Assembly (NCBI RefSeq): GCF_025847275.1
Contig: NZ_JAOZEV010000002.1
Location: forward strand, 124,001 to 188,000
DNA: 64,000 bases
DNA from: Flavobacterium frigoritolerans
GTDB taxonomy: Bacteria; Bacteroidota; Bacteroidia; Flavobacteriales; Flavobacteriaceae
Direction of reading: 5' to 3'
Position numbers and translations under genes: made by a program. The notes under the pieces are model-generated. The model saw only the letters and a list, made by a program, of their open reading frames with translations. It was not told the origin of the DNA and did no database searches. Below, in pieces: positions 28,099 through 36,677 of this stretch; position 1 is the stretch's first letter, and each line of letters begins with the position of its first letter.

Positions 28099-29431
28099 GC
28101 CAATGATTGTTTTTAAAAAATTTATATGTAACGATTGGGCCAAAAATAGAGAAAATAACCAAACTAAAGCACATTGAATACACCACTCCTACCAAACCTA
28201 AATTAGAATACTTTACAAGAAAAATAGCCAATGGAACATTCAGCAATGCACCAATTATTGATGTCTGAACTTGTATTCTTACTATTCCTAATCCGTTGAG
28301 AAAAAACGAATAAATATTATTCCATATTGAAATTATAACAAAAAAAGAAAGTGCAATAATTAAATTAAAAGGGGGGGTAATCCTACTCTTTGCAGGCAAC
28401 CAAATGTCTAAAATTGGTTGGTAAACAAATAACATTACCATTAATCCTAAAACAACAACTAAAAATAATAAATTAAGTTTTTTTATTGCTGATTTCATCC
28501 AAACAAAATCTTTTCTTTCATTGGCCTCTGTAAAAGCGGACCATAATGGTGAAATTATGATACCAAACGCTATCGTAAAAATTGAAAATAATTTATATAC
28601 AATATTGTATACTGATACTTGTTCTGTGCCTAACAATTGTAATATTATGTAATTATCTACTGTAAATATCAGTAGTACAGCAATCTGAATTACAAAAAAA
28701 CTACCTCCCAAAGACAAGACATCTTTTATTTTTGACTTAGAGAAAAAAGAAAGACTTGGAACAACATTCTTATGTTTAGTAAAAAACCAAAAAGTAAGAA
28801 CTAAATGACTAACTACCAACGAAACACAATATATAAATACAATTTTAACTATGTTAGACAAAAAAAATGTTTTAAAAACAATCAAAAATAAAATAAAAAT
28901 AAAATTTGTTATAATTGAAATAATATTGGTCATTGCTGTTTGCTGATATGCATTCAAGATCGAATTTATTAATCCCAAGACAAAAGAAAAAACAATGCTA
29001 AATAAAAATAAAAACATCATTAATCTGTACTCTTCAATACTCAAAATTCTACTATTAAAAACAGCGGTCCAATTTACAAGATAAATGCTACTTCCGAATA
29101 AAATAAGCAAAACAAAAGCAATGCTAGCTAAAATGATATATGCTGTTGAAATGTAAACTCTTGAGCCTTGTAAGTCATTATTAGTTAAGGTTATTGTTAA
29201 TTTATTTCTTAAACCATTTCCAACACCAATATCAAATAATGATAACCATGAAATTATCGACAATAACACTATCCATATACCATAAAGGTCTTTCCCTAAA
29301 TATCCTAACGTTATTCTAACTACGAAAAAACTTAAAAAAATTGAGATTCCTCTTAAAAAAAAAGAAAAGTAAATCTGGAGCTTTATGTTTTTTGTTCGTT
29401 TATCTGCATCAAAATTTGCAAAATCTAGCAT
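28091..29431 (-). CDS. wzx: Polysaccharide flippase (Wzx-like)
   Basis: A 446-residue protein with about twelve to fourteen membrane helices and the MATE/MOP layout of Wzx. The N-terminal region shows GISIFLSFFVVRITLGYLGKD (split SIFLSFFVVRI and TLGYLGKDLYGIW) and LFDIGVGNGLRNKL, the usual flippase start. It moves undecaprenyl-linked repeat units across the inner membrane for Wzy-type polymerisation. It lies 1 base after the tyvelose epimerase gene and overlaps the next transferase gene, so it belongs to the long operon. Confidence 0.92.
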   Translation of the reverse strand: MLDFANFDADKRTKNIKLQIYFSFFLRGISIFLSFFVVRITLGYLGKDLYGIWIVLLSIISWLSLFDIGVGNGLRNKLTITLTNNDLQGSRVYISTAYIILASIAFVLLILFGSSIYLVNWTAVFNSRILSIEEYRLMMFLFLFSIVFSFVLGLINSILNAYQQTAMTNIISIITNFIFILFLIVFKTFFLSNIVKIVFIYCVSLVVSHLVLTFWFFTKHKNVVPSLSFFSKSKIKDVLSLGGSFFVIQIAVLLIFTVDNYIILQLLGTEQVSVYNIVYKLFSIFTIAFGIIISPLWSAFTEANERKDFVWMKSAIKKLNLLFLVVVLGLMVMLFVYQPILDIWLPAKSRITPPFNLIIALSFFVIISIWNNIYSFFLNGLGIVRIQVQTSIIGALLNVPLAIFLVKYSNLGLVGVVYSMCFSLVIFSIFGPIVTYKFFKNNHWHE

Positions 29432-29432
29432 C

Positions 29433-30452
29433 TTAAATAGTTTTTACCCAATCAACCATTTTTCTCACTCCTTCATCACTATTAATTGAAGGTGACCAAC
29501 CAAAATAATCTTTTGCCTTATCTATATCAGCAACATATACTTTTTGATCACTTATTCTCCAAGGCAGATTAGTATATTTCATTTCAATATCTAACTCTTT
29601 CTCTAATGTTACAAAAAGCTCTAATAAAGAAAGACTATTTGACATACCTCCACCAATATTAAATGCTTGACCTTTTGTTTTTTCAATAGAATTAATCGCT
29701 GAGAAATAACACTTTATAAGATCATCACCAAACAGAACATCCCTTACTTGTTTTCCTGATCCCGATATAGTAAAATTATCTTTTAAAGTTCCGTTTTTAA
29801 TATCTATAGCTTGTTTTACAAACCAACCAATCCAACCTTGATCTGCAGTAGCATATTGCCTCCCTCCAAAAATTGATGAATGTCTAAAAACAACCGTCTT
29901 TAAATCAAACATTTTTGCATAGTCAAGCATATACTGATCAGTAGCGCCTTTTGAACAGCCATAAGGAGATTGAAAATCAAGAGATATTTTTTCATTAAAA
30001 CCTTTTTCAAAGTCTTTTGCCTTATATCTTGTTTCCGATTCTATATATTCAATCCATTCTAAATCTCCATAAACTTTATTAGTTGAAGAATAAGTAACAA
30101 TAGTATCTGGTAAAAATTTTCGAACAACTTCCAAAACATTATTTCCTCCAATTACATTTACTTCAAAATCAAATCTAGGGTTTTCTAATGATGTTGTCAT
30201 CGCTACTTGTCCTGCCAGATGAAAAATAACGTCTGGTTTACAATCTCTAATAGCATATTCAACATCATTATAAGAGCGTATATCTGAATGATAAAATTTA
30301 AACTCACCTAACGATCTCAACCATTTTAAATTTTGTTCAGTACCTGTTCTATATAAATTATCAAAAACAAAAAGTTCATCACCTCTTTGTAAAACTTCAG
30401 CTGCCAAATTAGACCCTAGAAATCCGCAACCACCTGTTATTAAATATCTCAT
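29433..30452 (-). CDS. tyv: CDP-paratose 2-epimerase (CDP-tyvelose 2-epimerase)
   Basis: A 339-residue SDR enzyme. GGCGFLGSNL (7-16) binds NAD; YSSTNKVYGD, YGCSKGATDQYML with the catalytic Tyr and Lys, and FRHSSIFGGRQYATADQGW (19 residues) are closely like Salmonella/Yersinia Tyv. It converts CDP-paratose to CDP-tyvelose. The start lies 4 bases after the ddhC stop, which completes a ddhA-ddhB-synthase-ddhC-tyv cluster. A different SDR epimerase is much less likely given the GGRQ-QGW motif and the neighbours. Confidence 0.9.
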   Translation of the reverse strand: MRYLITGGCGFLGSNLAAEVLQRGDELFVFDNLYRTGTEQNLKWLRSLGEFKFYHSDIRSYNDVEYAIRDCKPDVIFHLAGQVAMTTSLENPRFDFEVNVIGGNNVLEVVRKFLPDTIVTYSSTNKVYGDLEWIEYIESETRYKAKDFEKGFNEKISLDFQSPYGCSKGATDQYMLDYAKMFDLKTVVFRHSSIFGGRQYATADQGWIGWFVKQAIDIKNGTLKDNFTISGSGKQVRDVLFGDDLIKCYFSAINSIEKTKGQAFNIGGGMSNSLSLLELFVTLEKELDIEMKYTNLPWRISDQKVYVADIDKAKDYFGWSPSINSDEGVRKMVDWVKTI

Positions 30453-30456
30453 ATTG

Positions 30457-31761
30457 TTAAGAATTTAAATAATCTCTAATTACTTTAGCAATGTAGTCAT
30501 AATGCGTTTCATTTAATCCCGGCCAAACTCCTAACCAAAAAGATTGATTCATAATGATATCGGTATTTGTTAAATCCCCTACTACTCTATGTTCTATATT
30601 CGCATAAGCAGGTTGACGCAACAAGTTACCACCAAACAACAATCGAGTGCCAATTTTTTTCTCTTCCAAATGTTGTACTAACATATGACGGTCTGCGGCA
30701 TCTCCTTCTCTCAAGGTTAATAAAAACCCAAACCAAGATGGTTCTGAATTTGGTGTAGGTTCTGGAAGTATAAATACCTCTTCAAACTCTTTCATACGTT
30801 CATACAAAGCCGCATAATTTTCTCTACGTTTTTGCACAAAACCATCTATTTTTTTTATTTGCGATACACCAAAAGCCGCTTGCATATCGGTTACTTTCAA
30901 GTTAAAACCTATATGAGAATAGGTATATTTATGGTCGTATCCATAAGGTAAAGTTCCTAATTGTTGCCCAAATCGGCACCCACAAGTATTATCTTTACCT
31001 GGTTCGCAATAGCAATCTCTTCCCCAATCTCTAAAACTTTCCGCTAATTTAGATAATATAGGATTATTAATCAATACAGCTCCTCCTTCACCCATAGTAA
31101 TGTGGTGCGCAGGATAGAATGAAAATGTCGAAATATCCCCAAAAGTTCCAGTTTTTTGCCCTTTATAAGTAGCACCAAGCGAATCGCAATCATCCTCTAC
31201 TACCCAAAGATTATATTTTTTTGCAACACGCATTACTTCATCCAAATCAAAAGGATTACCTAAAGAATGCGCAATCATAATGGCTTTTGTTTTAGGACTA
31301 ACAGCAGCCTCAAGTATATCTGCTTTTACATTATGAGTTGCAATATCCACATCGATAAAAACAGGAATCGCTCCAAATTGAATAATTGGATTTATAGTAG
31401 TAGGGAATCCAGCTGCCACAGTAATCACTTCATCACCTGCTTTAATTGCACGCTCACCTAATTTTGGAGAAGTTAGAGCGTAAAAGGCAACCAAATTTGC
31501 GGATGATCCTGAATTAACTAATAAAGCCTTATGTGCTCCAAAATATTTTGCAAAATCTTCTTCAAATGTATTTGCAAAACGTCCTGCAGTTAACCAAGCA
31601 TCTAACGCTGCATCAACCCCCATTAAAACATCTTCTTCATCTAATACTTTTCCTGTCACAGGAATATAATTTTCTCCCGCTATAATTACCTGAGTTGTTT
31701 TTACTTTTGCGATTGCTCTCAAACTATCCTGTAAAGAAACATCTTGTATATTTTTTAACAT
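30457..31761 (-). CDS. ddhC: CDP-4-keto-6-deoxy-D-glucose 3-dehydrase (E1)
   Basis: A 434-residue PMP/[2Fe-2S] enzyme that removes the C3 hydroxyl of CDP-4-keto-6-deoxyglucose, also named RfbH. The Lys of normal aminotransferases is replaced by His at H220 ([11 protein letters not shown]), as in Yersinia E1. Four Cys at 192, 250, 252 and 260 give exactly the C-x57-C-x-C-x7-C iron-sulfur pattern known for E1. This makes the call firm, and it excludes ColD, which lacks the cluster. It works with the E3 reductase encoded at 34540-35568. The upstream neighbour is the CDP-hexose synthase gene. Confidence 0.96.
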   Translation of the reverse strand: MLKNIQDVSLQDSLRAIAKVKTTQVIIAGENYIPVTGKVLDEEDVLMGVDAALDAWLTAGRFANTFEEDFAKYFGAHKALLVNSGSSANLVAFYALTSPKLGERAIKAGDEVITVAAGFPTTINPIIQFGAIPVFIDVDIATHNVKADILEAAVSPKTKAIMIAHSLGNPFDLDEVMRVAKKYNLWVVEDDCDSLGATYKGQKTGTFGDISTFSFYPAHHITMGEGGAVLINNPILSKLAESFRDWGRDCYCEPGKDNTCGCRFGQQLGTLPYGYDHKYTYSHIGFNLKVTDMQAAFGVSQIKKIDGFVQKRRENYAALYERMKEFEEVFILPEPTPNSEPSWFGFLLTLREGDAADRHMLVQHLEEKKIGTRLLFGGNLLRQPAYANIEHRVVGDLTNTDIIMNQSFWLGVWPGLNETHYDYIAKVIRDYLNS

Positions 31762-31798
31762 ATTCTCTGTCGTATTTATTATTTACTTAAAAATAAAA

Positions 31799-32671
31799 TT
31801 ACTTGTTGTTTTTAAATTCTATATCAATTATTCTATTTAATCCCTCTTCGATATTTATAATTGGCTCCCAGCCTAGACCAAGTAAAAATGATATATCAAC
31901 TTTTGATTCCATTACATCACCTTCTCGCATTGGGATTATTCCGAAGTTAAGTTTTGTTAACTTGTTATTAGATTTTTTTTTGATTAATTCAACCAAACTT
32001 CTCAAACTTATTGTTGTTGCTGATCCTAATGGAATGTTTGTAAATTGGCTAAATTTATCTAAATGCTTAATCACACACATATAAGCCGCAATAACATCAT
32101 CTATATATACAAAATCTCTTTTTTGAATTCCTTCACTTAAATCAATAGATTCAACATTTCCTTTCAACTTACGCAATATTCCAGAAATGAACTTTGTATC
32201 ATCGTCATTTGGACCATAAAAATATTCAGGAATTACATTAATTATTTTTAATTCATTCGACTTCATTTTAAGCCAAGCTCTAAACTGTGCCTTTGATAAT
32301 GAATAATAATTCAAATTTTCAGGTAAAGAAGTATCAGTATTTATAAAGAATCTGACTTTATTTTGTATTGCCAATTCAAGCAATTTTATAGGTAAAGATA
32401 AATTTGAAGTTATTATGTCTGAAAGACTCTCACCTTTTCGTCCATAATTTGTAGCAACATGAATAATTCCCTCTATCTGTTCCTTTAAAAAAAAAAAGTC
32501 TAAATCTTCAATTTTTACTAGATTCAATTTTTTTTCAAATGAATTTAATCTTAACATAGATGAATTCGCTCTTACTAAAATCGAAATTGTATATCCTTTT
32601 TTCAAAAGCGCTTCTGTAAGATGACTCCCTAAGTATCCAGTACTTCCTGTAATTAAAATATGACTATTCAT
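31799..32671 (-). CDS. CDP-paratose/abequose synthase-like reductase
   Basis: A 290-residue SDR protein. LITGSTGYLGSHL near 5-17, HVATNYGR near 70-77, the Tyr/Lys pair in NYYSLSKAQFRAWL near 122-135 and YFYGPNDDDTKF near 150 are like RfbS/RfbJ, which reduce the 3,6-dideoxy-4-keto sugar to CDP-paratose or CDP-abequose. The Tyv epimerase two genes on uses paratose, so the paratose form (Prt) is the likely product. It overlaps ddhB by 8 bases. Stereochemistry cannot be read from sequence. Confidence 0.83.
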   Translation of the reverse strand: MNSHILITGSTGYLGSHLTEALLKKGYTISILVRANSSMLRLNSFEKKLNLVKIEDLDFFFLKEQIEGIIHVATNYGRKGESLSDIITSNLSLPIKLLELAIQNKVRFFINTDTSLPENLNYYSLSKAQFRAWLKMKSNELKIINVIPEYFYGPNDDDTKFISGILRKLKGNVESIDLSEGIQKRDFVYIDDVIAAYMCVIKHLDKFSQFTNIPLGSATTISLRSLVELIKKKSNNKLTKLNFGIIPMREGDVMESKVDISFLLGLGWEPIINIEEGLNRIIDIEFKNNK

Positions 32672-33743
32672 TTAAAAATTTATTAATCTGAAAAGCAATA
32701 TATTCAGAGATACTTTCTTTATTCATAAAAAACTCTCTATACCAATCCATTGTCATGCTTACTGCTTGTTCAGCATTCATTCTAGGATGCCAGTTCAATT
32801 CAACAATAGCTTTACTAATATCCAATTTCAATAATCCAGCTTCATGTGGTTGTCTCTCAATATTTTCAACAACATACTCTCCTTTTCCCCAACTTTGTAT
32901 AGCTAATTTTAACATTGCTGCTACTGGTAAAGAATCTGATAATTGTGGTCCAAAATTATAAGCTTGACTGTATTTCTGAGGTTCTTTCATTAAATGTGCT
33001 CCTAACAATAAATAACCAACTACCGGCTCCAATACATGTTGCCATGGACGCACAGATTGAGGATTACGTATACTAACAGGTTTTTCTGCTGCCAAAGCTT
33101 TTACAATATCAGGTATTAAACGATCCTTTGACCAATCTCCTCCGCCAATTACATTTCCGGCTCTTGCAACAGCAATGCCTTTTTTATGAATATTATAGTT
33201 CTTTATATTAAAAAAAGAATTCCTATAAGAATCAATAACTAATTCAGCACAAGCTTTACTAGCACTGTAAGGATCATAACCACCTAATCTATCATTTTCA
33301 CGGTAAGGATAAATCCATTCATTATTATGATATACTTTATCAGTAGTAATTAATATTACTTCACATTTTTTATTTAGTAAGTGAACTGCATCTAAAACAT
33401 TTGCTGTACCAATCACGTTTACTTCAAAAGTTTCTGCAGGAATATCATATGACAAACGAACTAACGGTTGTGCGGCAAGATGAAAAACAAAGTCAGGCTG
33501 AAAATCCATAATTTCATCCTCTAAACGTTTTTTATTTCTTAAATCATCTATAACTGAATCACATATTTCATTTCCATTAATAAGATAAAAAAGATCTTCT
33601 TTAGTTTTTGGCTCAAGTGCATAACCTTTAATATCTGCTCCTAGTAGTGATAAAGTTTTTAACATCCAAGCTCCTTTAAAACCAGTATGTCCCGTTAAGA
33701 ATACTTTCTTCCCTTTATATGTATTTTCTAATTTATTTAACAT
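32664..33743 (-). CDS. ddhB: CDP-glucose 4,6-dehydratase
   Basis: A 359-residue SDR dehydratase (RfbG). TGHTGFKGAWM (18-28) binds NAD, ITTDKVYHNNEW near 128-139 carries the TDK triad and YDPYSASKACAEL near 157-169 the Tyr/Lys pair. RPWQHVLEPVVGYLLL and GNVIGGGDWSKDRLIPD are specific to the CDP-glucose enzyme. It makes CDP-4-keto-6-deoxyglucose for ddhC. The start is 2 bases after the ddhA stop, as in enteric O-antigen clusters. Confidence 0.96.
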   Translation of the reverse strand: MLNKLENTYKGKKVFLTGHTGFKGAWMLKTLSLLGADIKGYALEPKTKEDLFYLINGNEICDSVIDDLRNKKRLEDEIMDFQPDFVFHLAAQPLVRLSYDIPAETFEVNVIGTANVLDAVHLLNKKCEVILITTDKVYHNNEWIYPYRENDRLGGYDPYSASKACAELVIDSYRNSFFNIKNYNIHKKGIAVARAGNVIGGGDWSKDRLIPDIVKALAAEKPVSIRNPQSVRPWQHVLEPVVGYLLLGAHLMKEPQKYSQAYNFGPQLSDSLPVAAMLKLAIQSWGKGEYVVENIERQPHEAGLLKLDISKAIVELNWHPRMNAEQAVSMTMDWYREFFMNKESISEYIAFQINKFLNE

Positions 33744-33744
33744 C

Positions 33745-34515
33745 CTACCAGTTTTTCCAAGGTGCAGTATTTGAGTCCCAGCTTAATTCCAATTCAGTTT
33801 TGTCCCTTAATGTATCCATAGGTTTCCAAAAACCTTCATGCAAGTGAGCCATCATTTCACCGTCTGCAGCAAGACGTTCCATCGGTTCCTTTTCAAATAC
33901 AGTTTCATCTCCAGCTATATAATTAAATACTTCTGGCTGGCAAACAAAAAAACCTCCATTTATCCAGGCACCATCTCCTTTAGGCTTCTCTAAAAATGAA
34001 TTTACTCTGTTATCGTTAGTTAAATTTAAGGCTCCAAAACGCCCTGAAGGCTGGACTGATGTCACTGTACAAAGTTTATTACCTGTTTTATGAGCTGAAA
34101 CTAAATCTGAAATATTAACATCTGACACACCATCTCCATAAGTCAATAAAAAAGGTTCATTTCCTATATGTTTCTGAATACGTTTAATACGCCCTCCAGT
34201 CATTGAATTTATACCTGTGTCTACTAACGTAATAGTCCAAGGTTCAGCTTCAGATTCATGAACTTTAATTGAGTTATTTTTTAAGTCGATTGTAACATCC
34301 GATTTATGTAAAAAATAATTTGCAAAATATTCTTTAACTATATATCCTTTATAACCTAAACAAATAATGAAATCATTATAGCCATATGATGAATAAATTT
34401 TCATTATATGCCAAAGAATAGGCATTCCTCCAATTTCAACCATAGGTTTAGGACGTAAAACAGTTTCTTCAGATAATCTAGTTCCAAGACCTCCTGCTAA
34501 AATTACAACTTTCAT
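33745..34515 (-). CDS. ddhA: Glucose-1-phosphate cytidylyltransferase
   Basis: A 256-residue nucleotidyltransferase (RfbF) that makes CDP-glucose. VILAGGLGTRLSEET with RPKPMVEIGGMPILWHIMK (the RfbF-specific loop) lies at the start; TGGRIKRIQKH and LLTYGDGVSDVN follow; FWKPMDTLRDK near the end is conserved. I prefer the ATG at 34515 (MKVVILAGG) over one four codons upstream, because RfbF proteins begin there. It starts the CDP-3,6-dideoxyhexose branch and follows the E3 reductase gene. Confidence 0.96.
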   Translation of the reverse strand: MKVVILAGGLGTRLSEETVLRPKPMVEIGGMPILWHIMKIYSSYGYNDFIICLGYKGYIVKEYFANYFLHKSDVTIDLKNNSIKVHESEAEPWTITLVDTGINSMTGGRIKRIQKHIGNEPFLLTYGDGVSDVNISDLVSAHKTGNKLCTVTSVQPSGRFGALNLTNDNRVNSFLEKPKGDGAWINGGFFVCQPEVFNYIAGDETVFEKEPMERLAADGEMMAHLHEGFWKPMDTLRDKTELELSWDSNTAPWKNW

Positions 34516-34539
34516 TTTATTATACATTTTTTATCGTTA

Positions 34540-35568
34540 TTATATTTCAACACTTACGTTTTTTGTTAAAGGATAGCTACAACATAATAAATACTCATTC
34601 TCATTCAAATCTTTTCTAAGTTTATTTAATCCTATCATTTTCATTTCTCCCGATTTAAGAACCGCCTTACAAGTATTACAATTACCAATTTGACAAGAAT
34701 ACGGTAATTCTACATCAACATCTAATGCTGCTTCCAAAACACTCTTACCCTTTAAAACATCAAGATCAATAACTTTACTTTCAAACTTTAAGGTTATTTT
34801 CTGTGTTTCAACTCCAATAAAATCTTCCGGATTTTTCACCAATTCAAATTCTTCTGATAATATATTATCCTCTAAAAAACCTAAATTTAACAATGTTTCT
34901 TTGACTGTGTTTTTTAAATCTTTTGGGCCACATATGAAATGCTTACTTGGATTTTCTACATCCCTCATTAATTTTTCTATAAAATCAGAATGAATTCTTC
35001 CCCTATGGTTATGCGTGTTTTCTTCGAAAAATTCTTCTCTAGAGTAAAAATTCCAAACTTTAAAACGCTTACTATATGTTTTTTTTAATTCTTCTAATTG
35101 GCTTTTAAATATTACCGATGAATTTAATTTATTTCCATAAATCAAATAAACATTAATCAGAGACTGATTGGTCAGTAATTCTTTAATTATTGAAAACAGC
35201 GGAGTGATTCCACTACCAACACCCCAAAATACAACTGATTTCATCAATTGATTTTCATCAAAAATAAAATCTCCTAAAGGTTGTTGAACTTCAATGACAT
35301 CATCTACCCTTATAGTATCATTAATATAGTTTGACACAATCCCACCTGAGACCCGTTTTACAGTTACATTAAGCGTTGAATCTACTGATGGCGTCGAAGA
35401 AAATGAATAAGGTCTTATATATCGTCGCCCATTAATTCTAAATTGTAATGTTAAATATTGGCCCGCTAAATATTTAATTTTTTTTAATCCAGGTTGTTTA
35501 AAACATAATGTGACTGTGTCAATTGTTTCTTTTCTAACTTCTAGAACTTTTAATGTATAATTTTTCAT
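34540..35568 (-). CDS. CDP-6-deoxy-glucoseen reductase (E3-like), C-terminal [2Fe-2S]
   Basis: A 342-residue flavin and iron-sulfur reductase. The FAD-binding RPYSFSSTP lies at 52-60, the NAD(P) loop WGVGSGITPLFSII at 115-128, and a plant-type ferredoxin centre with C292, C297, C300 and C329/C330 lies at the C-terminus. In enteric E3 (AscD/DdhD) the ferredoxin part is N-terminal, so the order here is permuted and looks like PaaE-type reductases. The place, 24 bases before ddhA and in the ddh/tyv cluster, makes it the probable electron donor to E1 (ddhC). The name rests on context plus domains. Confidence 0.83.
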   Translation of the reverse strand: MKNYTLKVLEVRKETIDTVTLCFKQPGLKKIKYLAGQYLTLQFRINGRRYIRPYSFSSTPSVDSTLNVTVKRVSGGIVSNYINDTIRVDDVIEVQQPLGDFIFDENQLMKSVVFWGVGSGITPLFSIIKELLTNQSLINVYLIYGNKLNSSVIFKSQLEELKKTYSKRFKVWNFYSREEFFEENTHNHRGRIHSDFIEKLMRDVENPSKHFICGPKDLKNTVKETLLNLGFLEDNILSEEFELVKNPEDFIGVETQKITLKFESKVIDLDVLKGKSVLEAALDVDVELPYSCQIGNCNTCKAVLKSGEMKMIGLNKLRKDLNENEYLLCCSYPLTKNVSVEI

Positions 35569-35584
35569 AGTTAGTTTAAAAAAT

Positions 35585-36661
35585 CTATCTTATTATCTCT
35601 TTTAAGATTCTTTTAAAAATTAAAACGAAAACGGCAAAAAAAACAGCAAAAAAACCGCCTAAAATTAATCCCTTTGCTTTACCAAAACGTTCTTTAGGTA
35701 AAGGCAAAATTGGTCTATCAATAACCTGAATTAGAGGTGTTTCTTTGCGCAAGGTCACTTTAGCCAATTCACTCTGCTTTACCAACTCTGTCAAAATAGC
35801 CGTATTAGCCTGAACATCAATTTGTTTCCTAGCTGACGGCGCTCTTCTCACATTTAATGCTGGATTTAAGTTAAATGTATTATCATTTGCAACCGCTACC
35901 CCAGTAATCGCACCATTGAGCTCTCTCCGAATAGAATCTGTCTGCCTTTCTAAAACATCCATGTTGTCACGTGCTTTTTTACTTTTTGTAACCACATAAA
36001 AATTTGAAACTTCTTTCACTAATGCCTCACAAAAAGATTTAGCAAATAACTCACTAGTAGAAGACATATCAACAGAAATGATAGATATTTTTTTATCTTT
36101 TTGACCAACCAGTAATCCTCCTCTAGATAATCCTTGGTAAATTGTTCCTAAAATACTGTCATGAACCCTTGTATATTTAACACGACTTTCATTTGGCAAA
36201 AATTTAATAACTGCAAACTTCGGATTATTCTTCCAGCTATCTCTTATTTTATTAATTTCAATATACATTTCAGCCAAAGAAATTGTTTTACCATTATAAT
36301 CAACAGGAGTCAATAGAGTTTGCTCAACCATTCTACGAGATTTAAACAACTCTGTCAAATTAGATCCAGTAAAAATGCTACCTCCACTTCCACCTAAATC
36401 CAAACCTAAAGATCCAGCTAAACCTAATGCGCTACCTAATCCACCACCTCCAGATTTTTCATCCTCTAAAGCAAATGACAAAGTAGCCGTATAAACTGGT
36501 TTTTTCATAAAAGAATATGTCAAACCTAAAGCTCCCCCTACTATTCCCGCCAGTACAATAATTTTCCATTCAGAAATTAAATAAGTGTAACATTTGTTTA
36601 CTTTTACTAATAACTCTTTTAACGAAATCTCATCGTGCTCTATAGGTCTATTATTATCCAT
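35585..36661 (-). CDS. Polysaccharide chain-length/copolymerase protein (Wzz-like, no kinase)
   Basis: A 358-residue inner-membrane PCP protein. There is one helix near residues 34-54 (WKIIVLAGIVGGALGLTY), a periplasmic part with a Gly-rich stretch near 70-100, coiled-coil-prone sequence near 220-310, the Pro-rich RPILPLPKERFGKAKG before the second helix, and a short tail. No Walker motifs are present, so it is not a tyrosine kinase. It lies 16 bases after the large OPX gene and probably partners it. It controls chain length or export. Confidence 0.88.
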   Translation of the reverse strand: MDNNRPIEHDEISLKELLVKVNKCYTYLISEWKIIVLAGIVGGALGLTYSFMKKPVYTATLSFALEDEKSGGGGLGSALGLAGSLGLDLGGSGGSIFTGSNLTELFKSRRMVEQTLLTPVDYNGKTISLAEMYIEINKIRDSWKNNPKFAVIKFLPNESRVKYTRVHDSILGTIYQGLSRGGLLVGQKDKKISIISVDMSSTSELFAKSFCEALVKEVSNFYVVTKSKKARDNMDVLERQTDSIRRELNGAITGVAVANDNTFNLNPALNVRRAPSARKQIDVQANTAILTELVKQSELAKVTLRKETPLIQVIDRPILPLPKERFGKAKGLILGGFFAVFFAVFVLIFKRILKEIIR

Positions 36662-36677
36662 TTTTAGAAATTATTTT

